From contig CAYXBA010000001.1 in the NCBI GenBank assembly GCA_964463135.1, positions 346,563 to 410,562 of the forward strand: a DNA stretch of 64,000 bases, in the 5' to 3' direction. Position numbers and translations under genes: made by a program. Below, one piece after another: positions 44,055 through 51,987 of the stretch. Position 1 is the stretch's first letter, and the number at the start of each line of letters is the position of its first letter. Source of the DNA: UBA6898 sp964463135. GTDB lineage: Bacteria > Nitrospirota > Thermodesulfovibrionia > Thermodesulfovibrionales > UBA6898. The notes under the pieces are model-generated. The model was not told where the DNA came from. It was given only the letters and a program-made list of their open reading frames with translations, and searched no databases.

Positions 44055-44498
44055 GTGGCCAGAAAGAAAAAGATCGCTCAGCATGAAAGACCCTTCCCTT
44101 CCCTGAAGGGCCATATATGGATAGAAGGGAGCGAGGGCACGTTTCTGGGCTATGGGAGGATCGCCCTTCTTGAGCGCATCCGCGAATACGGGTCGATCAC
44201 CAAAGCAGCAAAGGCACTGGAGATGTCTTACCGGCGGGCCTGGATTCTCATTGATTCCATGAACCGGCAGGTACCCAAACCCTACGTTGTAACCTCTGCC
44301 GGAGGGGAGAAGGGCGGAGGGACACTGCTTACCGAAGAAGGCGAAAGGGCCATTGCCCTGTTTTGGGAAATTCACGAAGACTTCCAGAAATTCCTGTCCG
44401 GCAAGGACCTGGCAGTGAGAGAGATCTTTGATTGTAAAGAAAAACATTCCGGAGGAACGACATGCAGGAAAGAACGGCAACACAGAAAAACGGATTAA
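44055..44498 (+). CDS. ModE-type regulator, probably tungstate/molybdate-responsive
   Basis: About 147 residues from the GTG at 44055; an upstream TTG at 44040 would lie inside the operator. The protein has only the ModE N-terminal LysR-like winged helix (ALLERIREYGSITKAAKALE, then MSYRRAWILIDSMN) and no TOBE oxyanion-binding domains. Single-domain relatives in sulfate reducers regulate tungstate uptake. Its 3' end overlaps the first binding-protein gene. Confidence 0.82.
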   Translation: MARKKKIAQHERPFPSLKGHIWIEGSEGTFLGYGRIALLERIREYGSITKAAKALEMSYRRAWILIDSMNRQVPKPYVVTSAGGEKGGGTLLTEEGERAIALFWEIHEDFQKFLSGKDLAVREIFDCKEKHSGGTTCRKERQHRKTD

Positions 44499-45355
44499 CA
44501 GTCTTAAGAGGTTTCGCTGTCCTCGCAGCCGTGTTGGCAATGAGTGTCCTAAGCCTGCCGGCTTTCAGCGCCGAGCCGATGCAGCAGCCCAGGAAGATCA
44601 TGCTGGCAAGCACGATCGGGCCGATCGACGCCGGCATCGTGGGTGCGCTTGAGGCAGCCTTCACAAAGAAGACCGGTATCGTTGTGGAGCATGTCGGCGC
44701 AGGGACAGGCCAGGCGCTGAAGAATGCGGAATCGGGCAAGTTCGACCTTGTGCTGGTGCATGCAAAGGCGCTCGAAGAGAAGTTCGTGGCAGATGGTTTC
44801 GGCACAAAGCGCTACGATCTCATGTACAACGATTTTGTCATCCTGGGCCCGGCAAGTGATCCGGCAAAAATCCGCGGCGAGAAGAATGCTTCTGCTGCTC
44901 TGCAAAAAATAGTCAAGTCCGGAGCCCTGTTCGTCACAAGGGGTGACAGGTCCGGTACGCACATGAAGGAACTTGAGGTATGGAAAAAGGCAGGGATCGA
45001 GCCGAAGGGCCCATGGTACATCGTGTTTGAGCAGGGAGCAAAGGGCAATGCGCCGACGCTGGCATATGTAAATGAGAAACAGGCCTATACCATCATGGAC
45101 AGAGCGACCTATATCACGATGAAACAGAAGATAACGCTTCAGGTCCTTGTGGAAAGGGACGATATTCTTCTGAACTATATGACGCTCATTCCTGTCAGTC
45201 CGGTCAGGTTTCCGCAGGTCAATAATAAGGGCGCGCTCGAGTTCGTAGACTGGCTGCAGGGCAAAGAAGCACAGACAATTATCAGGGATTTCGGGAAGGA
45301 CAGATATGGCGAGCCGCTTTTCTTCCCCAATTCACCTGAAGGGAAAAAACTGTAA
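44462..45355 (+). CDS. tupA: Tungstate-type ABC transporter binding protein 1
   Basis: A 297-residue periplasmic binding protein with a signal peptide (ending AFS-AEP) and the TupA pattern: STIGPIDAG in place of the usual TTST-x-x-SGL, GAGTGQAL, LVLVHAKALE, LMYNDFVILGP and RGDRSGTHMKE. GGAGG precedes the ATG. The altered first binding loop (STIGPIDAG) sets it apart from the second copy and may change oxyanion preference. Confidence 0.82.
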   Translation: MQERTATQKNGLTVLRGFAVLAAVLAMSVLSLPAFSAEPMQQPRKIMLASTIGPIDAGIVGALEAAFTKKTGIVVEHVGAGTGQALKNAESGKFDLVLVHAKALEEKFVADGFGTKRYDLMYNDFVILGPASDPAKIRGEKNASAALQKIVKSGALFVTRGDRSGTHMKELEVWKKAGIEPKGPWYIVFEQGAKGNAPTLAYVNEKQAYTIMDRATYITMKQKITLQVLVERDDILLNYMTLIPVSPVRFPQVNNKGALEFVDWLQGKEAQTIIRDFGKDRYGEPLFFPNSPEGKKL

Positions 45356-45380
45356 CTACCATCAAACAGGAGGTTGTAAA

Positions 45381-46190
45381 ATGAAAAAACTTGGATTGTT
45401 TCTGACCATTTTCCTGACCCTGTCTCTCGCAGGCACTGTCTTTGCAGCCGAGATCATCTGCGCATCGACAACGAGCACCGAGAATTCCGGACTGTTTAAC
45501 TATATCCTGCCGATCTTCGAAAAGAAGACCGGCATAAAGGTGAAGGTGGTTGCCCGCGGCACCGGCGCCGCGATCGAGATGGGCAAGAGGGGTGATGCTG
45601 ATGTTGCCTTTGTGCATGCAAAGGAGCAGGAGCTGAAGGCAGTTGAAGAGGGGTTCTTTGTAAAGCGCTCCGATGTGATGTACAACGATTTTGTCATCAT
45701 AGGCCCGACTGATGACCCGGCAAAGATCAAAGGCATTAAGTCAACTGTTGATGCCTTCAAGAAGATCAGCTCATCATCACTGTTCGTTTCCCGCGGCGAC
45801 AATTCAGGCACCCATACCAAGGAACTGTCGATATGGAAGAAGACCGGTATCGAGCCAAAAGGGCAGAAGTGGTACCTTGAGGTCGGACAGGGCATGGAAA
45901 AGACCCAGCGGATCGCCAATGAGAAGCGTGCGTATGCGCTTACGGACCGCGGGACCTGGCTTGCCACAAAGGACAAGGACAAGCTCGATATGATCATTGT
46001 GCACGAGGGCGATCCGACGCTCTTCAACCAGTATGGTGTTATGGCGGTGAACCCTGAAAAGCATAAGCATGTGAAGTACAAAGAGGCAATGGAGTTCGTG
46101 AACTGGATCATATCAAAAGAAGGGCAGCAGGCTATCGCTGCTTTCAAGGACAGCAATGGCAATGCGCTCTTCATCCCGAATGCAAAATAG
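45381..46190 (+). CDS. tupA: Tungstate ABC transporter binding protein 2
   Basis: About 269 residues from the ATG at 45381 (AGGAGG site); a longer frame starts upstream without one. Signal peptide ends VFA-AEI. It has the canonical TupA oxyanion loop TTSTENSGLF, then ARGTGAAIEMG, AFVHAKEQE, VMYNDFVIIGP and RGDNSGTHTKE. It should bind tungstate very tightly and deliver it to TupBC. It is clearly related to copy 1 throughout. Confidence 0.9.
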   Translation: MKKLGLFLTIFLTLSLAGTVFAAEIICASTTSTENSGLFNYILPIFEKKTGIKVKVVARGTGAAIEMGKRGDADVAFVHAKEQELKAVEEGFFVKRSDVMYNDFVIIGPTDDPAKIKGIKSTVDAFKKISSSSLFVSRGDNSGTHTKELSIWKKTGIEPKGQKWYLEVGQGMEKTQRIANEKRAYALTDRGTWLATKDKDKLDMIIVHEGDPTLFNQYGVMAVNPEKHKHVKYKEAMEFVNWIISKEGQQAIAAFKDSNGNALFIPNAK

Positions 46191-46201
46191 GGAGTAATGC
46201 C

Positions 46202-46504
46202 ATGCTGGAGATAGAACAGGTCAGCAGGCTGATCAGGGCACTGAGTGAATTTTCAGTCAGGGATGCAGGGGAGTTATTTGAGGAGTCTCCGGCTGATACG
46301 TATGTTCCGCCCATCCTGTCTTCATGGGATGCCCTGAAGTGGTTTGAACTGATCCAGGACTGGGACATTGTGGACTTTCTCCTTTCTGACGACAGAGATG
46401 CCCGGAGGCTGGTGATCAGCCTCCAGGCATTGCTTATATGGTATGGACAGCAGCATACTGACAAAATGCACAAACGCCTGCATGTAATGAGCATCATTAA
46501 TTGA
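46202..46504 (+). CDS. Small protein of unknown function inside the tup operon
   Basis: A 100-residue soluble, mostly helical, acidic protein with no recognised motif. It lies 11 bases behind the second binding protein and 44 bases ahead of the permease gene, in the same direction. Its fixed place in a transport operon hints at a linked role, but nothing in the sequence says which. Confidence 0.6.
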   Translation: MLEIEQVSRLIRALSEFSVRDAGELFEESPADTYVPPILSSWDALKWFELIQDWDIVDFLLSDDRDARRLVISLQALLIWYGQQHTDKMHKRLHVMSIIN

Positions 46505-46548
46505 ACGGGCCCCATAACCCTGCCCCGGTTATGTTGCTGCAATAAACG

Positions 46549-47256
46549 ATGAATGCAATATTGGAAGGTTTTCGTCAGGCCTTTTTACTTATCCTGCATC
46601 TTGACCGGGAGTTTTTGGGCATCATCCTGCTCTCCCTCAAGGTTTCCGGAACGGCCATCCTGGTATCGACTCTGCTGGCCCTTCCGCTCAGTGCTCTTCT
46701 CGGCTTCAGGCAATTCCCGCTCCGTGGGTTTTTCATAAGCCTTCTCAACACCTTCATGGGACTGCCCCCGGTGGTTGTCGGACTTTTTGTGTATCTGCTT
46801 CTTTCCCGGAGCGGGCCTCTCGGTTTCATGGCCCTGTTGTATACGCCGTCGGCAATGATCGTAGCCCAGACCATCCTGGCATTTCCGATCGTAGCATCTC
46901 TGAGCCACGCAGCAATCATGGGCGTTGATCCAGTTATACGGCAGGCAGCAGGTACACTGGGGGCCACGCCTTTCCAGGTCTCGCTCACGGTGATCAATGA
47001 AGCGCGCTATGGGATCATGGCAGCAGTGATCGCAGGCTTCGGCAGGGTCATGGCAGAGGTCGGCGCGATCCTGATCGTCGGCGGCAACATCGCAGGATTT
47101 ACGCGCGTCATGACCACGACCATAGCGCTCGAGACGGACAAGGGAAATTTCGAACTTGCACTGGCCCTCGGCGTCATACTGCTGTCGATCTCGCTTATGG
47201 TGAATGTGCTGCTTCATATTTTCCAGAAAAAAGGCATGACAGGAGCGAACAGGTGA
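46549..47256 (+). CDS. tupB: Tungstate ABC transporter permease
   Basis: A 235-residue permease with six hydrophobic segments and the ABC EAA loop (AAGTLGATPFQVSLTVINEA, then RYGI). It matches the TupB/CysTW-type permeases. It forms the membrane channel with TupC. Its stop overlaps the GTG of the ATPase gene. Confidence 0.9.
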   Translation: MNAILEGFRQAFLLILHLDREFLGIILLSLKVSGTAILVSTLLALPLSALLGFRQFPLRGFFISLLNTFMGLPPVVVGLFVYLLLSRSGPLGFMALLYTPSAMIVAQTILAFPIVASLSHAAIMGVDPVIRQAAGTLGATPFQVSLTVINEARYGIMAAVIAGFGRVMAEVGAILIVGGNIAGFTRVMTTTIALETDKGNFELALALGVILLSISLMVNVLLHIFQKKGMTGANR

Positions 47257-47900
47257 GCCTTAGTCTGCAGGCAGCAGACATAGAAAAGAGCTATAACAGC
47301 AATCCGGTGCTGCAGGGGAGTTCATGGTCTTTTACGGAAAATGGGATCTATGTACTGACTGGTGCCAATGGCTGCGGCAAGTCCACATTTCTGCGCATAT
47401 GCGCGCTGCTTGAACAGCCGGATAGGGGAAAGGTCAGGTATCTCGATGGAGCGCATGAGGCCCCGGACAATATCGCGCTGAAGCGAAGGATAACCCTGGT
47501 CCTGCCAAAGGCCGGGCTTTTCAACATGTCAGTCTCCCGGAATATTGCCTACGGCCTTCGTATTCGCGGCATCTCCGGCAAGGAATCCGCTGACCGGACC
47601 GAACGCGTCCTTGAATTCGTGGGGCTCAACCACAAGAAGGATCAGAACGCGCTGACCCTCTCAAGCGGAGAAGCACAGCGTGTAGCGATAGCGCGCGCAC
47701 TGGTCATTGACCCGGAGGTGCTGTTCCTGGATGAGCCGACCGCTTCGATCGATGAAAAGAATGTCGGGATCATAGAGGATATTATTCTTCAGTTAAAGCA
47801 GCGCGGCAGGACTACGGTCATCATGACTACTCACGACCGGGCCCAGGCTGAACGGCTTGCAGACAGGGTGCTGCTGCTCGAAAAAGGGAAGATCGTCTGA
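47253..47900 (+). CDS. tupC: Tungstate ABC transporter ATPase
   Basis: A 215-residue ABC ATPase: Walker A GANGCGKST, signature LSSGEAQR, Walker B VLFLDEPTASID and switch His in MTTHDRAQ. It starts with GTG in an overlap with tupB. It has no C-terminal TOBE domain. It ends the operon; the 240 bases that follow contain several short GC-rich hairpins that I cannot assign. Confidence 0.92.
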   Translation: MSLSLQAADIEKSYNSNPVLQGSSWSFTENGIYVLTGANGCGKSTFLRICALLEQPDRGKVRYLDGAHEAPDNIALKRRITLVLPKAGLFNMSVSRNIAYGLRIRGISGKESADRTERVLEFVGLNHKKDQNALTLSSGEAQRVAIARALVIDPEVLFLDEPTASIDEKNVGIIEDIILQLKQRGRTTVIMTTHDRAQAERLADRVLLLEKGKIV

Positions 47901-48144
47901 TTTGAGCATGTTGCAAAAACAGATTGCCTTTTGTGAGCGTTTATCTATGAGAAGTTTTGTTGTTTGTCTGTCATTCCGATGGCTCTGTCCAGCCTACAGT
48001 TGGCTTGCCCGTTAAGGCTGTCGCCGGGCCGTATTGAAGAATGTTTTTCAATTTGATATGCTTACCACAAAATCAGAGATATAAAACACTCGACTGTGCT
48101 GCACACGTTATCAATCGCGAGAATATTCTATGGAGGGGATTTTT

Positions 48145-48919
48145 ATGCTGCGGGACGATAATATAAGAATTCGTACTTTGAAAAAATTATTTGCAGATAC
48201 GTTTATCGGATTCATTTTCTTAACCTTCACGTTACTCCCATCTTTTCTCAGCGCTGCGCAGCTTTATGAGGTTGGGGGCATTGCAGCGCCTATCATGCCG
48301 ACAGAATTGATCTATTCGCCGGTGTATGACAGTCTTGTGCTCAAGAATTCTGCGAGTGCGATCGTAACGATCAACCTGAGCACGCAGAATTCGTCAACGC
48401 ATCTGTCCAATCGGAGATTCACGGACATGTCGACATCTCCGAGTGGCCGCTATGTGTTTGCCGCGGATTACGGCGGTGTATATTACGGGTCTGGCGCGCT
48501 TCCTCAAAGTTATGTGCATAGGCTTGATCTTTCGAGCAACACCTGGGAGACGAAAACAGCATATATCGCCGGTAACATACAGGCAGTTTCCGACGACCAG
48601 TTCATCCTTGAGTCTCTGGATCAATCAATAACGTTTACGAACAATCTTTGGGGCACGGGCGGCGCTGTAGTTCCGATTAATACATCATCAGGCACATCCT
48701 GGGGCCCTAGCTATTACGCCGGGGTATATTCAGGAGATTTTCGGTATGACGTGACCACGGGGCGTCTGTTGCATGGCAATTCCGGACTAAGCTCACAGGA
48801 AATACAGGCCTTTGAGATCGTGGGTAATGACTTCCAAAAGCGGGAAGGTTCCGGCACGTACGGCTCTGCCCAGGGTTATGGCGGCACCGTTGTGTTGGCA
48901 ACTGACGGCAGCGCGTTCT
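48145..48919 (+). CDS. Exported beta-propeller/repeat protein, 5' part (interrupted by gap)
   Basis: I start at the ATG at 48145 because GGAGGGG lies just before it. The N-terminus is a long signal region (FIGFIFLTFTLLPSFLSAAQ). The mature part is beta-rich with repeating units such as LIYSPVYDSLVLKNSAS, DMSTSPSGRYVFAADYGG and LDLSSNTWETKTAY, like a YVTN/kelch-type propeller. The frame is cut by a run of N. The gene very likely continues at 49020. Confidence 0.65.
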
Positions 48920-49532
48920 NNNNNNNNNNNNNNNNNNNNNNNNNNNNNNNNNNNNNNNNNNNNNNNNNNNNNNNNNNNNNNNNNNNNNNNNNNNNNNNNN
49001 NNNNNNNNNNNNNNNNNNNCCAATCGGAGATTCACGGACATGTCGACATCTCCGAGTGGCCGCTATGTGTTTGCCGCGGATTACGGCGGTGTATATTACG
49101 GGTCTGGCGCGCTTCCTCAAAGTTATGTGCATAGGCTTGATCTTTCGAGCAACACCTGGGAAACGAAAACAGCATATATTGCCGGTAACATACAGGCAGT
49201 TTCCGATGACCAGTTCATCCTCAAGTCTCTGGATCAATTTGTAACGTTCACGAACAATCTTTGGGGCACGGGAGGCGCTGTAGTTCCGATTAATACACCA
49301 TCAGGCACATATTGGGGCCCTGGCTATTACCCCGGGGTATCTTCCGGAGATTTCCGGTATGACGTGACCACGGGCCGTCTGTTGCATGGCAATTCCGGAT
49401 CAAGCTCACAGGAAATAACGGTATTCAAAATCGTGGGTAATGACTTCCAAAAATGGGAAGGTTCCGGCACGTACGGCTCTGCCTGGGGTTATGGCGGCAC
49501 CGTTGTGTTGGCAACTGACGGCAGCGCGTTCT
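48407..49532 (+). repeat. 513-base direct repeat on either side of the gap
   Basis: Bases 48407-48919 are repeated at 49020-49532 with scattered substitutions. The first copy stops exactly at the gap and the second starts exactly after it. The unit is 171 codons and would keep the frame if the copies abutted. Either the gene has a real internal duplication, or two strain variants were joined by the scaffolder. Confidence 0.85.
48920..49019. other. Assembly gap of 100 N
   Basis: One hundred N, the usual placeholder length for a gap of unknown size. Reading frames that cross it have no meaning. Confidence 0.99.
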
Positions 49533-50569
49533 ATTACGGGGCACTGCAGGTGGACCCTCTTGATGTTACACACAATTTGAGAGTATTTCCTGAGAAGATC
49601 TACGCAGCAACCGGGGATATAGCCTTTGGTAATGGAAACTATTACGATGCGAGAACAGGAGCACTGCTGGGCTCGCTGGGGTTTCAGACCACTGTGTATG
49701 GGTTAAATCCGCATGATGATGATTTTTGGGCTTACGATGCGGGTACTAACACGCTGCGCTATTTTGTTCCACTGGATCATATTACTATCAGCCCTTCCTC
49801 GGCAACGATCATAGCTGGGGGCAGCCAAGATTATTTAACTCAGGTTTTTGACCGTTACGGCAACAGTCTGGGCGATGTGACGGCCGCGACGACTTTTTCG
49901 ATCAGCCCTGATGGTTCTTGTAATGGACCCATATGTTCAGCCACTGTTCCGGGACCACATACGGTAACAGCAAAGTTCAGAGACGAGACTGCTGCGAGCA
50001 GCCTTCAGGTAGCCTTCCCGACGGGAACAATAACCGTTAACGGTGGTGCGGTTACAACTCGTACACTATCAGTGACACTGACGTTGACTGCCAGTAGTGG
50101 TATCACCTCGATGTGCATAAGCAACACATCAACGTGTACATCTTTTAAGAAGTTTGCAGCAAAAAAGAAGTGGAACCTGACCAGCGGGAGCGGGATAAGG
50201 ACGGTGAATGTATGGTATAGGGACCGGTTGGGTAATACCTCTTTATCTCCGTATTCAGACACCATCATGTTAGATACTGCGGCACCAACAAATGGGACGA
50301 TATTTGCGACGCCGGGCAGTGGTCAGATGAGTCTTACATGGGATGGGTTCAGCGATGCATTGAGCGGCATAAATGGCTACATATTGAAATATGCAGCGGG
50401 CAAAGCGCCGAGTTCCTGTAAGAAAGGGACACTATTATACAGTGGTCCAAATACCTCCTTTACCCACACTGGGCTGGCAGGCGGGACGAGCTATGGCTAC
50501 AGGGTGTGTGCTATAGACGGTGCAGGCAACACCTCAACCGGGGCAATGACAAGCGCAACATCCCAGTAG
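49020..50569 (+). CDS. Exported repeat protein, 3' part with Ig-like and fibronectin type III domains
   Basis: The frame after the gap continues the propeller-like units, then gives an Ig-like bacterial surface domain (ITISPSSATIIAGGSQDYLT), a second beta domain with a small Cys pair (SMCISNTSTCTSF) and a C-terminal fibronectin type III domain (GQMSLTWDGFSD, YILKYAAGKAPSSC, TSYGYRVCAIDGAGN). No sorting signal is visible. A secreted or surface-bound role is likely. No independent start exists here; it belongs with the part before the gap. Confidence 0.65.
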
Positions 50570-50721
50570 ACCGCTCATAATACGGCATTAAGGTCCTCGT
50601 TAATTTGTCGGTGTTACAAACACCAAGGCAGATGATGTTGGTATTCTCATATACAGGAAGTTGAGAAGTGCTCCGTGAGATAGAGCGCGCAGACTCGACT
50701 ATATGATTGATCCGTTAATCT

Positions 50722-51609
50722 CTACAAAAAGGCGAGAGACGACGGGAAGATCTTCATGAGGGCGTCTTTCCGGATATCTTTGCCGATGATCACCAGCCTG
50801 CTGTTGCTGACCGTTTTTTCGAACGGGACGCTCCTGATATTCGTGAACGACAGATCGAACTGATACGGTCCCTGCAGGGTGTTCACGAGCGCCTTTGCCC
50901 GCACAATGTCGCCGTATTTGCCGATAGACATGTCCTGGAAAAAGTCGCTCAGCCATTCATGGTCAAGGCTGTCGCCCAGCCTGAGAGAGACCGTGTCGAA
51001 CTGGAAATGGGGAGCTTTCCTGTCTATGGTCCGTTCTGCTCCGGAGACGCCGGATAAGGCAGTGCCGATGACGCAGTTGACGGTGCTGAAAACAACGGCA
51101 TTAGGATTCATCTGTTCAATGGTCTGGACGGTTCTCTCAGCGATCTCTTTTTCCACAAGGTCTGTCTTGTTCACGAGAACCATATCAGAGTTCGCTATCT
51201 GGTCCTCAAAGAACCTGCCGAACGCATCTTCATGATTCAGGTCCAGGAACTCCGCTGCATCCACGATGCCTACGACCGTTACCGCTACCATCTTCAGGGT
51301 CTCAAGGGCTTCGAGAACTCCTGAAGGAGATGCGATACCGCTCGGTTCTATCAGGAGATGCTCCGGTGCAAAGGTCTCGCGTATCTTTTCGATGGAGGAA
51401 ATGAGGTCGAACTTCAGGGTGCAGCAGACACAGCCGCTCGGCAGTTCTATCGACTCGATGCCGTTTGCCTCAAAGATCTCGCCGTCAATGCCTGCCTTGC
51501 CAAAATCGTTCACCAGGACAACGGTCTTCCCTGTGATATTCCGGACAGACTGTTGGATAAAGGTTGTTTTGCCGGACCCGAGCATGCCGCATACAATGGT
51601 TGTTTTCAT
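50722..51609 (-). CDS. COG0523/CobW-type GTPase, metal chaperone
   Basis: A 295-residue G3E GTPase: Walker A GMLGSGKTT, the CxCC metal motif in LPSGCVCCTL, switch EPSGIASP and the guanine-specificity motif NKTDL. The family inserts or delivers metals (zinc, cobalt, nickel). It has a shortened C-terminal domain. It is transcribed away from the manganese riboswitch and P-type ATPase, so metal handling is a shared theme. Confidence 0.87.
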   Translation of the reverse strand: MKTTIVCGMLGSGKTTFIQQSVRNITGKTVVLVNDFGKAGIDGEIFEANGIESIELPSGCVCCTLKFDLISSIEKIRETFAPEHLLIEPSGIASPSGVLEALETLKMVAVTVVGIVDAAEFLDLNHEDAFGRFFEDQIANSDMVLVNKTDLVEKEIAERTVQTIEQMNPNAVVFSTVNCVIGTALSGVSGAERTIDRKAPHFQFDTVSLRLGDSLDHEWLSDFFQDMSIGKYGDIVRAKALVNTLQGPYQFDLSFTNIRSVPFEKTVSNSRLVIIGKDIRKDALMKIFPSSLAFL

Positions 51610-51665
51610 GCCTTACTATAACCAATGGCAAAGGTGATGCACAATGAGCTCCTGTCCTTTTGCTC

Positions 51666-51695
51666 TTGACCTTTACCCCGCGATTCGGATATTTT
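51666..51695 (+). promoter_or_regulatory. Sigma-70-type promoter ahead of the manganese riboswitch
   Basis: TTGACC and TATTTT are separated by 18 bases and lie just ahead of the aptamer. A reasonable but not perfect promoter. Confidence 0.5.
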
Positions 51696-51703
51696 AAAAT
51701 CAC

Positions 51704-51796
51704 GTAAAGGGGAGTAGCTGAATCGACGCTGTCGTCAACACGGTCTGAACAGACCCGGCACCGTCGGTTAGATAACACTAACAAGCAAGACCTTTA
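51704..51796 (+). promoter_or_regulatory. Manganese riboswitch (yybP-ykoY)
   Basis: The segment has the landmarks of the yybP-ykoY aptamer: GTAAAGGGGAGTAGC at the 5' side, a GTCGTCAACAC element, a CCCGGCACCG loop and GCAAGACCTTTA closing the first helix with the 5' side. The closing strand AGACCTTT is also the 5' arm of the terminator that follows, so aptamer and terminator exclude each other. Binding of Mn2+ would favour the aptamer and read-through, giving metal-induced expression of the ATPase. Confidence 0.85.
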
Positions 51797-51832
51797 TCAC
51801 GGCAGATCCTGCAGTGGTAAAGGTCTTTTTTA
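51788..51832 (+). terminator. Riboswitch-controlled terminator
   Basis: AGACCTTTATCAC pairs with GTGGTAAAGGTCT (one G-U) and is followed by TTTTT. Its first arm is shared with helix P1 of the manganese aptamer. Confidence 0.85.
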
Positions 51833-51848
51833 TTTTTGGAGGTTCCGG

Positions 51849-51983
51849 ATGGGAGAAGTAAAAGGCATGAGCATTGGAATGAGCTATGCGGCTTATTGGT
51901 TCAATGATAAGATTATGCTATGGATGACCGAACAGGACAGAGACCGTTTGCCGGACAGGTTCAGATATGGACAGGGGGTCTGA
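51849..51983 (+). CDS. 44-residue protein between the Mn riboswitch and the P-type ATPase
   Basis: A short gene with a GGAGG site six bases before its ATG. The product starts MGEVKGMSIGMSYAAYW and continues with NDKIMLWMTEQDRDRLPDRF before its end. It lies behind the riboswitch terminator and ends four bases ahead of the likely ATPase start, so it is co-expressed with it. It could be a small regulator of the pump or a coupling leader. I know no family for it. Confidence 0.55.
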   Translation: MGEVKGMSIGMSYAAYWFNDKIMLWMTEQDRDRLPDRFRYGQGV

Positions 51984-51987
51984 CGAT

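Noticed and set aside
47901..48129. Riboswitch-like GC-rich hairpins after tupC
   Set aside because: I could not match them to any known aptamer; short GGC/GCC pairings alone are not enough.
48812..49019. Reading frames that run through the N gap
   Set aside because: The gap length is a placeholder, so any frame across it is arbitrary.
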